Assembly: GCA_013400155.1 (NCBI GenBank)
Contig: VXBM01000776.1
Location: forward strand, 1-64,000
From: Helopsaltes ochotensis
Taxonomy: Eukaryota > Chordata > Aves > Passeriformes > Locustellidae
Direction of reading: 5' to 3'
Length of the DNA stretch: 64,000 bases
Both the position numbers and the translations under genes were made by a program. Each line of letters begins with the position of its first letter. The first letter of the stretch is position 1. This document shows positions 47,101 through 59,800 of the stretch, in pieces. The notes below the pieces were generated by a model, which made no database searches, was not told where the DNA came from, and saw only the letters and a list, made by a program, of their open reading frames with translations.

Positions 47101-47707
47101 TGACCATGCCAAAGATTACAGCTTAATTGTAGCATTATTATGTTCTTTCCCACACCCCCACAATATCCCATATTGCTTTCTGGCTGCAGTGAGGTAATTA
47201 GACCACGATTACTGCATACTTTAGAGCATATAGAAATGAAAGCTGTCTTTGTGTTTTCCAGCTCTGACAAACTACTTCTGATTGCTTTGCTTTTCCTGGA
47301 ACTAGATGCTCTTTCATATTAAACAAGGCCTGTTTATGATTGCACTTTGCTGTTTATGTAATTCTACCATGCCAAATCCCCTTTCAGTTTTTGCAGTGCA
47401 ACCACATTTCAAGCAACCTTTTTGCAAACTCAGGTAATAATAATGGTAACTGAGAAATACCCCCTGGTCTGGGAGGCACAGAGTCTACCTCAGTCATCTG
47501 ACCTAAAGGACCTCTAAAATCCATGGCAATGGTTCTTGTTCTCAAACTGGTGTTTGAATCAGGCCCATAAAACACAACAAATAGATGGCACTTTTCCAGA
47601 GGCTACTTCAAATTTCCAAAGGACCCCAACCATATAAAATTACAAAAGATTGCAAAATATGCAGCAGCAAAACCCAAAGATTGTCCCCAGTGAAATACTG
47701 TTTTTCT
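44137..47707 (-). other. Probable PAG1 5' intron, third part
   Basis: No certain gene. There is an (AAAT)n patch near 46543-46565 flanked by copies of AGCAGGCTGTAAAA. A minus-strand segment at 46681-46755 has a strong donor (ACAG/GTAAGG) but a weak acceptor, and is listed as a finding only. Confidence 0.55.
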
Positions 47708-47802
<95 letters not shown>

Positions 47803-47804
47803 NA

Positions 47805-47896
<92 letters not shown>

Positions 47897-47898
47897 AA
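47708..47898 (+). repeat. AAAG tetranucleotide microsatellite with an undetermined base
   Basis: About 190 bp of AAAG units, the longest microsatellite in the window. An N at 47803 shifts the register of the repeat by one base, suggesting a sequencing or assembly uncertainty inside the tract, so its true length is unknown. The long lysine-glutamate-arginine ORF across it is an artefact. Confidence 0.97.
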
Positions 47899-50800
47899 TT
47901 CCTACTTAGAATGAGATTCCACTTCTGTATGTTTACATTTATGAAACTAGGCTTTGGTTTACTCAGATGTTATCTAGAGGGTCGCACCACTGTTCCCATC
48001 ACAGGAGAAGACTAAATGAGTTCTACTAATACTAAACTTGCAGATTGCTAAAATTTTATTACTTATAGTGAGAATAACTCTACTTAAAATGAGAAATTAA
48101 AAAATTTCATGTATCCAACTGTCAGGACACTACAGCCTTTTAATGTGCCTTGAGTGAGATGCAACCCCAAAATGAAGCACATGAAGATCATCCCAATTAA
48201 AAAAAAAAACAGACAAAATAATTTAAAATTAAAACAGTCCAGATTACTGACTGCCAATGCTATCATAAAATCTGTGGATATAAATGTTTGGAAGACAGGA
48301 GTGTTCTAAGGAAGCTTAGTGGTGGTCTTTGGAGGTAGAATACAAATTAAATCAGAAGAGTCTGTTATATTTAACATTAAGTAATCTTGAAACAAAAGGA
48401 ATTAGTGAGAATTGAGCTGTGTGATATCCCATTGCAAGAGGAGCAGCAGTGATTGAACTTGGTGACAGATCAATTTGAAGAAAGTAGCGTTCACCTTTCA
48501 ATGTGCTTTGCATAGGGGTAGAGCTATTTCAAGCCCAAATTTCATTTCACTTTGATTAAATAAAATAATTTTAACTTCTTAGCATTTGTATCTTACCAGG
48601 AATATCAGCTTTTCTTGAGTATTTGGTGCATATATGCAGAGCCTTCTTCATTGCTGGAGATGGTCCCTGTCTTTAAGAGTTTACTTTTTGTCAAGATAAG
48701 ACCAAGACAGCACATGAGAGAATCCCTGTCTAAATAACTTCCTTTTCATGAAAAAATGTCTAAGACAAAGGAGGATTTGGTGGGTTTTGAAGAGTTCTTG
48801 CAACTTATCCAGGAACCTGGTGTCCACACCCAGTGCCGCCTCTCCATGATCTTTGTTTTCTCTGAGTTGGAAACATAGTTGTGTGTTCCTTGAGGGAAAG
48901 TGCCACCTTAACTTCAATCTCGCAAAAATAATCTAAACCGGCTGCCTGTGTGCTCGGCATGATCATTAAAGACTTCTTCCTGTGGAGAGAGGAGTACCTT
49001 CAAAGTTAGCTGTGAAGGTCATTCCTCATCTCCTCTGACAGACCAGAGAACTTTAAGACATCTACAATCAGGAGAGGAGAATCTATAAATCATGGACAAA
49101 ACCAGGGGAGCCTAATGTGTGCTGACCCACTTGGGAAGGGCCTCAGATGTACTTCTCTGAGCTGACCTCCTTGTCTGACCCATCAGACCAGACAATGTGG
49201 ATAACCAAGCCTTTGGGCAGCAGGAGCAGCCCTGACAGACCACACCTTTTCACTGCCTCACACTGTGGCACAATTTGGTTACAATTCGTCCCTGAGACCA
49301 ACATAATGACATCATTCTGTCCTTTTAATTGGAACCAGAGCTGGGGTAAATGAAAACATGACTTGCTTTTGACAGTCCAGAATATCCTGTGGATTCACCT
49401 CCCCAGTGAGCTGCAGGCAGTGTCCTGCTCGGCACCTGCAGCAGCATGAAGCAGGGAGACAAAATAAACCCAACTTTGCTCTGCCCCCCACACCAACGTT
49501 GAGACACATCGTGCATTTTATCCACCTTCTCTCCTGCTCTGGAGAGGGAAATAGAAAACCCTGGGCTTGATCCCAACAGACCGAGGCAGCAGAAACTAAT
49601 TATGAGTCCTGCAGGAGTGATCTACGAGCTGGGTACCGCCCCCCTCAACACCCAAACCCCTTACTGCCTCATCCCGACACACAGCAAATACAATTATAAG
49701 ATCTAATCAACTGCAACTAATGTAATTCTGAAAGTCTTCACAGCTAATGAAAACCAGGTCTTTCCCTTCTCGATTTAATTGAGATGTGTTATTCACACAC
49801 CGTTGAAAAGAAACCTCCCATAAAGCTATGTATGAATATTGCATTTACATATCCAGCCTGTCACAGTATTGGGCTCTTTTTCCTGACTGTTGGATATTAC
49901 ATGGTAGGAAACTATCGGTGAAAGGAAATGGACTTCAGAAAATAAACACTTTCTCACATTGTTTCAAGGGAAAACTCCAGTCTGAATGTCATCTACTAAC
50001 TACCACTTTGTAGTCTGAACTTGGCATAAAAAAAGCATTTCCTTAACATGAATAAATCATGACCCCTAGTAAAAATACCCTCCTCTTGCATTAAAGCAAG
50101 AATCAGAAGACAGAATTTGGCCTATAGCTTGTAGACTCAAATTTGTTGAAAAACAAATGACTAAAAAGAAAATCCCTTTCCCCCCCTTCCTCCAGGTGTT
50201 TTTGTTGCCTGTTGGCATTGGTTTTTCTGCAGTTTAAGCATCACTAATGCTTCAAGACTTCCCCTGCCTCTGTGCTTTCCTGTGTTATCATTAGCATTAT
50301 TTTCACAGGAAGATCTACAATACGAACAGCTCTGCAGAGAAAAAGATAAATCCATCATGCCTCTGCAAAAGTTTTGCTACTACCTTGAGTTACGAGCTGC
50401 CAAAGCATGATGACAGAGAAGCAATGGCTGGTAATTAGGATAAGCAGAGCATTGCATCACTTCATGCCATCAGTAACCAGCTGGACTTCCAGCTCTTCTA
50501 GTTTTCTCTGCTGTGCTGACCCTAATCATTACTTTTTCCCCATAGAACATAGTCTTGTTAAGGTTTTGAAACAGAATACTAAGGCTGAGATTAGATGAAA
50601 GCCTGTCAGGATACAGGATAACTGCTCTCCGGGGACAGGAGAGACAGTCAAGGCAGACCAGGTAAGAACAATCTTTCACCAGTGATGTATGAGGGAAGAG
50701 CAGACAGCAAGCTCAAAACCTTTGTTCGACTGATCAGCAGTGAGCACGTGTCATTCCCACTGCAGCTGAGAAGAGTCTTTCAGCTGTGGAGACGTGAGCA

Positions 50801-53800
50801 CAGCAGGCACGTGCACACGCACTGTGGGCCTGGGCACACATCCACATGCACACTCACCACAAGAGCAGGTCCTGCCTCCACTCCTGCATGGCTAGGGAGC
50901 CTCCACCTCTGTTATCCTGCCTCCTCTTGACACCTTCACACCCACCCTCTGCAACCCACCGAACCTTGTTCTTCCTCCCACAACTGCCTCCTCCTCCTTT
51001 CCAAAGGCCACACCAGTGCTGCCGCAGCTCCATGAGCTGCCATCAGCTCTGCATCCACCCTGAGGCTCAGTGCTTCTAGCAGAGAGCACAGCCACTGTGA
51101 CTATTCACTGAGTATTTCCTAACCTGAGCACCCTTTTTGGTTTATCACGTCTCCTCTGAATCACTTTTCTGTAATAATGTACCGATCAAACACCCACACA
51201 AACTCTTGATGAAACTGCCAGTACTGAAAACAACATACATTGATTACTTTGGTTATAACCTATTAATGTCAGGATGCCCAAGTGGTGAAAAAAAGGCATG
51301 TCACAAATACAAAGAGCAGATACAAAGAGAGAAATATATGAAAACATTCTCTCAGAGAAAGAATGGAATGATAAGACTTACACAATAGAGGAGCTCATCT
51401 AAAATGTGTTAAATAGCCTTAAGAACTATACCAGAGTCAAACATACACGATAATGTGTATTCAGCTGAAGAATATATACAGCTAGAATACACCACATTCC
51501 ACCCAGTAATTTCAACAGCTACTTATTTTTTTCAATTTACCATTACACCACTGTTACAATACCCTGTTCAGGTTCCATGTTCCTGAACAAGGAGTTTGGA
51601 TTTCATCTGCTTTATTCTTTGAGAAATGTGCCATGTTCAGGCCTCTTGTAATACCTCCTGAACATGGTTCGTTTTAAAGGATAACCTAATGCTCTGTGGT
51701 GAAAAAAGCTTTTTTTATCTCTTTTCATCACTTCAGAACAGTTTTGTTGCAAAGCAATCAGATCGTGAATAAAGAAACAGTTTTCAAAGAAACCATTTAT
51801 AAGTCAAGTGAGTGACCATTACTTATTGAAAGCTGAAAGCTGGTTGATTTGATGGCAGTGACAGTAAATTAACTTTTCTTTTTGTCAAAAATTTTTCTTG
51901 ACTGCAATGAACACCTGGCAAACTGCCTGAAGAACAAAGGTCATCTAGCTCTGCATTTACTTAGATTCAATATCAAATTTAGGTGCTACTTTCAGAAAAA
52001 CAACTGTGTCATCCATTTAGAGAGTCCTTTTTGAATTTTCAGCTGACTTGAAACATATGATTGCAGACGTTAGTTTGGGACAGCTGCTAAACTACATGCT
52101 TTGCTATGTATTTCCATGAGTTTTTAAACCAACAGGAGAATTGCAAGACTTAGTTCATCTGGAAGAAACCAAAAACAACAGAAAGACTCATCACAGTACC
52201 ACAGTTTCACAAGTATAAAAATAGCAGAAGATGCTAACAGATATTATGTGGGTAAGAATGAGAAAGAGATTGGCATTGGAGAATTTATTCTTAGAAAATC
52301 CCTCCTTTTGGAACTGTTACAGGCATGCACTGACCCAAATAGATCATGGCTCCTATCATTCCCTAGTGCATGTGAACAGATAAAATGCTGACATGCACCA
52401 AAAAGGTTTGGGGCAAAAAAAAGCAAGCACAGTTTGCACGGAAACCGCCAAAAAAAGAAAAAGCACAGCAGCTGGTACACAACTGCTAATAGGCAAAGAC
52501 AGCACTGCTGGCAAACGCAGGTGAAGCGAAGGGAAGGAAAAGGCAAAATGATGCTGGGAAATGATGTAGGCCCAAAGAGATGGAGAAAACAAGCCAATTA
52601 CCATAGGGTCCCTACTGCTGTCTCAGAAGGACAGTCATCTCAGCCATTTCAGGATACACAATTTATTCCACTGGGCTGGTGCTGCCCAGTGATCAGGCCT
52701 CAGGGCCACTGACATCCCTCTGGTGCAGCTTTCTGACTTGGCTTGATTGCCCAGTGGCTGTTTTGTGGCTATGCAGATAAGGCAGGATGACAGGGAGACC
52801 ACAGATCAAATCCACAGTGTGTCTCACCAGCTGAGTTACAGAGCACAGCATTACACCAGCACGTGCAGAGCTACAGATTTCCCTCCTTCCTTCCTCAGCC
52901 CGTCCATAGATTTTTATTGTCTCCCAACAAAGTCCCAGGCAGCTGTGCAGGCTCAGTGAGGTGTCACACTTGTGACAAGGTGTGTGGGAGTCAGCACAGG
53001 TGAGGTGCATGAGATGCCCAGGCATGTCTGTGTGTGAGTGATGTATCTCAGCCTCCTGTGTTTCCAGGGGCACCAGGCAATGGAGCCTCACAAAGGATGC
53101 AGATAACCAGCCCAGGGGGATGCCATTTAGTTGCCTAAACACTGGCAGATAGAACCACCTGAGCTGCCTAAAGGCATCCAGGATGTCTGGATGTTTATGC
53201 AGGTATGTCTACAGAGATTAACAACTTGATACATGAACTGCAGGAGATTTGTGTCCTTCTGGAGGGGCAGATGGTGGCCAAAGGGCAGAGTTTATGGCAT
53301 TTCAAACACCACTCAGTGCCCTCTCTTTAGGCAGATGAAACCTGCACCTGGATGAGGTCAGCAGACATGGCACAGGACCAACTCTCACGCTTCTCAAATA
53401 GCTATTAAGAAACTACAAAAAATGTACCAGGGCAACTCAAATGGCACCAGCTGCTTCTGCATGAGCAGCTGGAGGGGGCTCTGACTGCCACTGACTATAA
53501 TGGGGCCTGACGGTGCCTTGCAGATACTTGCCTCAATTCAGGAGTTTTCAGTTGCACTTGAATCTCACACCAGTAATGTCATGCTTTACTATTACACAGG
53601 CACAAATACCTTCCTCTAAAATAATTTCTTACACAAAGCTGAATGCTCTTAGTACTAAGTCCTTCTCAGAAAGCATAAGGATTTATTCAGGGATGAACTG
53701 TCTTAGTCTAATATCAGAAAAACACTTTTCTCCAAGTAAAACAATGCCAGAGCATCACAATCCTTCCCGATGGCAGGACACAAAGTTAATGTCCAGACTT

Positions 53801-56800
53801 TCAGAAACATTCACTATCACAGACCCTGTAATGTTTCATTAACTGATGGTGCTTAGGGCTTTGGGTAGAATATAAAAGAAGCAAATAAAACAACACAAAT
53901 CTAGTCATCATATGAATATTTAAGACCCCTCTGCTGGAGCATCAGTGTGTGGACTCATATCAACATAGTGTTTAATGTCCCTATGCAGCTACTGAACACA
54001 TGTGTAAGCATAAAATTAGCAAACAACTATCAAAAGACCTCTATTCAGGCAAAAAAAAAGTTTCCTTTATGAACATTTTTAAACGAAGTGTTCTTTTTTC
54101 CTGTAATTTTTCCCCATTAAAATTTTATATTACTGCAAAGAGATGGAAGGCAGGGAACTTCTGGCCTAATTTTGTTCCCAATTGCTCTTGTATAGTAACT
54201 GGAGGCAGAATTTTGTTCTCTCTGTAGAACTTCGTACAACTGTAGATTTCCTTTAATGCAACATTAACATACAAATATACAGACTCAAATATTAAAACTA
54301 AATTATAGGCAACACTTCTCCAATTAGCTCATATAAAAGTAGAATAAATAATTAAGCCTCTTACTACCCAGTTAAAGAGATCAGCCTTATTTCTAAAGCT
54401 ACAAGGAAATGCTGAAATGTTAAGAAAAATAAAAAATGTTTCTGCTGCAACAGAAATTTTCCATGAATCTCAAAAATTTGAAGTCCCGTCATGGACTTCT
54501 TTGGTAGGCTATTCTTGCTTTGTCTTTAGTACTGGTGTGGTGTTACTAATAAAATAGTTAAGTGTCCTGCAATTAGTGCTGAGGACTAGTTACTATTTTC
54601 TGGAAGTAAGTTGCAACTGAAAATGTCAGCCTTCAAAGTAAATCTGCCGAGATCGAGTCTCTTCCCAGAGTAAATCTATTACATGTCAGTAAATAGATGA
54701 GATATAAATAAAGTAGGAGCTCTGCAGAGTGTAAATCAGGCATTGCCACCATATTAAGAGGCTTATGGCAATGTTACTTAGCAGTATTTGTTTTAAAGTC
54801 TCAGCAGGCTTGTCCTGCTGAACGTTTTGTGTAAAACCATCTGCTGAACAGGCAGAATCGATCTCAGAGTGTGTCCTGCTTGGTTTGTAAATTTACCTAC
54901 TGTGACTAAGTACATAACTCATTATTTAAAACAGTCAGACCTGGTCTTTCCTGAGGGTAAACTAATGTTTCTCATCATCCTTAAAAAAACAGCACGCAAC
55001 ATGAGATAAGGAATCAGCAAGGCATTTAAATAAGAGGTGATATTTGAATGACTCGCTCCCGTGGCCTAAATCAACATGCAAACGTGGACTCCCAATCATC
55101 TTCAGAAGATAATTATAATTCATAATTGGCACTTTAAAGCGTTTTCTCAGAGATGTGCAAATATTGACTAATTAGCCACACCAGAATCCTGTGGGGTGGG
55201 CAAGCAGGTACCCTAATCCTCTTTTGATCTGAGTGAATTGCTGGGGAATTAAACTGCAACCCTCACCTGCTGCAGGGGATGAGAAAGTGGGGGAGGTTTC
55301 CAGTCCCATTCCCTTCGCCCAGCCCACGCTGCTCCCACCACTGACATTTCTCCTCCTCCAGAGAGGGCATGAGATGAGCTTTATACTAGCAGAGCTCTGG
55401 AAATAGTGGACAAACCTCAGATCGTTAGCTAAAGTCCCTTCAAGCAAAAGGTCTAGGTATTCAAATGTCAAAATAAAGCCTGAGGATTTGATACAAATAC
55501 ATGCAGTATTTATATGAGGATGGTAGCCTTTTCTGCCAATACTTAAACAACGACGTACTTCACAATTATGGCTTATTCCTGGAAATAAAATATTACACTG
55601 GCACTTGTAACTAAATAGTAGGAAAACAGCTTTATATGTATGAAGTAAGATACTTCTTTACTTAAAATTCAGAGAAATCTTATTATTCACTGTGTGCCCA
55701 AGGTCAGGCTGAAGAAAGTGTGGTGTCCTGTAAGAGCCTCCAAGAGGCTCTACCTTCACCATGCAATAAAATGTACCATGCAAACAGTATCTTCAAGATG
55801 GGTCTAAAAATGGACTGAAGATCCTTGGAGGCCACAGCAGCTAGAAATGAATACTGAATACATCCTCCATTAAATCCAGCTCTTTAATTAAACTGCCTGT
55901 AGGAACGCAATGATTAGCCATTAGTATCTCAGGTTTTCTGGTTTAAACCAGCAAACACTAATGATGGCTTTATTCTAGAGCTTTGTTACCAATCATCACA
56001 TTCAGGGGCACAAACAGATCTTTTCCAAAATAACTGTATTATTACAAGCTCACAACATACACAAGATATGCAACAAGAACCACTTTTATTTGGTGTAATC
56101 CTGCTTTGTCTATTGAAATAATTGGTCATATGTTGTGTCTAATTTCAGCTACAATCTCTTTAGGGCAAAGATTGTGCCCCTGTGGTTTTGTAAAGCCTCA
56201 CTCACAGTTAAAATGGTGAATAAATTAAATAAATAACAAGAAATTATGAACTGGGGGAATTTATTCTGCATTTATCAGGAACTCACAAGTGAGGATTCAC
56301 ATATTTTCAAATGGATTTTTTTTTTAAGATCTTCCCAAGATCCGTTTTTCTCCTGTGTTTTAGAAATTCGGAGATGCCTTTCAACTGCAGCAACTATTTT
56401 GGTAAGAATAAGAACAGGAAAAACCAGGCTAGTGTGGTGACTGGTCGAATAATAAATCCAGGGTTATTCCACTCTGAAGCTAATTCTTCTGCATGGTTCA
56501 AGGATAACAACTTCTGAGACAAGCAGTTTTCATCCATGGTAAAGAGCACTTAGATGATGGTATTTTAACTACTGCAATAATTATCTACTCTGAACCAGGC
56601 TAGACAAAACAAATAGTAGGAACAGAACAGAACTGGATGCCGTAGTGAGCAAAATTAATTTTAAAATGCCCAAACCAGAAGAGTACAGATTAGGTGGCTT
56701 GGGCTGCAGTATGATAAAAAAGATTTCTGTGCTCAGAAGGTTTGGAGAATCATGAAGCAAGTCAACAAAAAATTAATATTTTATACATTTGGCCCTCCTA

Positions 56801-59800
56801 GTCACTCATGCCACGTGAGTCCCCTAAATGCTGGAGCAGGAGCTGGGGGATCGTGGCCACAGCAAGAAACACACTCTCCTTAGTAACAAGCCAGTCTCAA
56901 GCCAAAGCAAGTCTATGCTAAAGCTCTGTATGCTATACCTTTTTTTTGTGTGTGTATGTGTGGACTCATTGTTTTTCCTTTTCAGGAGGAAAAGAAGGGG
57001 GGGGAAAGCAGGAATTTTTTATCTCAATAAAGAAGTATGTTCATGCAAAGAAGCATTCAGGTCTGAGGATTCAATGAGCAGCTTGAAGGACCTCAGGAGT
57101 CTGCTGGGCTCCTGCACCTGGACCTGGCAAGTTAGTGGGAACACAGGGTGACTTGGGTCTGTAAGAATAAAAGACAAACACTAGAGTGCCTCTTTCCAGA
57201 TACCCCAGTGTACACCTACAGTAGGTAAAACATAGCAATAAAGTAAAATAAGTCAGCTGTGTTATTAGAAATGTTAATTATCCTGGCTGGCCTTTTGCCC
57301 TTAAAGACCTGCAACTTCACAAGCCTGTAAGGTGAAAGGTCTGGTCCCCACAGCCTGAGCACGTAATTACAGATGGACATGCCCCATCCTTCAAGATGCC
57401 AACCCAAATTCATCAAGTGCATAATTTTTCTCATTTTTCTTTTTGGTTAACAGAACTAAAAAACCTGCAAAACTAACTGCATGTGAAGTCGACTCTGTAA
57501 GATGGAAAATATACTGATTTGCACAGAGTTAATAACATGCCTTAAAATGGCCATTCACCCTCAAAAGACATTAGCATGTAATAGCAGCTGCTTATCCTCT
57601 GAGTGCAGATGAATATTGGAAAGAGGTGCTGAGAGGCTTTGTCCTAGAATTACATGTCACTGGTTTAACCATGATGTGTGGAAATTATTTTAATTGCTCA
57701 TATTAGTCCAGGGCTGAAATGGTCTGGTATTGTTAGAAGTGATGCAAATGTCTTTCTCTGGTCAGGGTGTTGTTTAAGAAGAACCTGTACATACCTGAAT
57801 GTCTAGAAAGCCTCACCGAAACATGAAACTAAAAAAAACCCAAAAAATCACCCCAATAAAATAGCTTTGAAAAATATTAGCTAGTTAAGGATAGTTTGTG
57901 ACTGTCTTACATATAAAGATCAAATTTCTTGCAAGTATGAGTACTGAAAGAGCAAGAACTGTTATTTTTGAGATAAATGTTACAGTTCAAATGTCACGGA
58001 CTATATTACAGACATTCACAATTGGCTCTGAGATTTAGGAAAAAACCCAACAACTTACACTATTGTATGAAGGCTGGCAATGATCACAGTGCTAATGACC
58101 ATGAGAGAAATATGAGATTTTTTTTTTTTTAAGCATCATTATCTAGTGGCCTTGAGTGCTAATCAAAACAAGGACTATAATGCCTGCTTTAATGGGGTTT
58201 GTCTCAGTAATGCTCCTAAATGGAATAAACTATATTAAATCCAGACAAGCTACAAAGAGAGACAAATGGCAAAACAATACACTGAAAACTTAAAGATTCT
58301 TTTAATCTATTATTAACTGAGTTACCATCCATGACAGTCATGGTTAACTGTGGTTTTGTAATCCATTTGCTGAACTGTACAACTAAAATAGAAATGTTGT
58401 TGTCCTTCTGTTTAAAACAGACTAAATAAGATCCAAATCAACCCACAAAATGGCCTGGCAAAGGCTGCATGTCTATTTTCTTCTTTAAAATTCAGGAAAG
58501 CAGCTCCTCTGGAGTTTTTTCTCAAAGCACAGGGACTCTGACCCCACTGAGGTGGAGGTAATGCTGTATATAAGGTGAGCCTCTGTGCACCACAAGAAGC
58601 ATGCCCTGGGAAGACAATGGCCCCACACTCTCCCTCACTGACCCACTGCTGCAGGGATAGACACTAACTGACACCCACAGCCTTTGGGTCTTTTTCCTAA
58701 ATGTTTACAGAAGAGGCACTAAATGCCAGGAAGATGAATTCATCGCCGTCCCTCTCCTCCTCGTTCCTTTGGCCTTGCTCATCCCTCCTCTGCATATTCT
58801 GACCAAAGGCACAGACATGCTGAATGTCTTCAGCTTGATACCTCAGAGGATCAGTTATATCTGAATTCCTCCAAAGCAATTAAATTCCTCAAATTCCTCC
58901 GATGCATGCATTTTGCTGTATTTCTCACACTGTGATGGGAGGATGTGTAGCAGCTGAGGGGGGATGCAGACCATAGCATTTTGGGCAGATCCTTCAGGAA
59001 GAGGTGACAATTTACTGATAAAATGACAGCCAAGGTATAGAGGTAGTGACACTTTTATGTTCATTTAGATGCAAGAGTGAAATATTTCCAGAGGTCCAGT
59101 TTTAAAAGGATGGATTAGCAATTTGTTTGTGGTGTACATAAAAAGTAGGATCATGCATCTTATCTTGAAGAAATTTTCAATAAAGGTCTTTACAGACTGA
59201 AGCTGTAGCTTAGGCAACATAAAATTCATTCTGTAATTAATGAGTTCCCCCCAGTATTACAGAGAAAAAAATTCCTATGGTTTTATTGCTTTTGTAAAAT
59301 GCTTGTTCTCCAGCTCTGAAGGGACTGTGAAAGGTCAGAGGTGTTGAATATACATGATTTATAAAGTCCTCTGGGATGAGATGTGCCGTGTAAATATAAA
59401 ATATTATTAGAGCATAGTCTCTTTAATTCACATACACTGAAATGGAATTGGCTGTGCCACAAGAGCAAAACTAAGAACCCAAATCATTCTGATGACAGCA
59501 GACTGTCCAAGGCTACTGACAGTCCAAACAGTACAAGGATAAACTCACTTCAGACATATTTACCTAATGCTGAAAGTTACTGCTATTCATCTGGAACTGG
59601 TTATATGTAGATATGAACGTGAAGACTGTGTTACATAGAAATGATTGAACAGGCAAAGATTGGGGACTGCTCTGTACCATGATGAAAAAGGGGCTTCCAA
59701 CAAAGCTGTTGGACAGGACCAGCCCACGTAGCCCATTCACCTTCTGCAGAAACTCTGCCTCACCCAAGTCTGTTCTCAAGTGTATGCCAGAGATGCTTGG

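Noticed and set aside
47585..47914. 109-codon plus-strand ORF rich in lysine, glutamate and arginine
   Set aside because: It is the AAAG microsatellite translated, including the undetermined base.
52693..53142. 149-codon minus-strand ORF
   Set aside because: No recognisable domain or signal, no splice or promoter context, and overlapping open frames on the other strand. Its length is within chance for this window.
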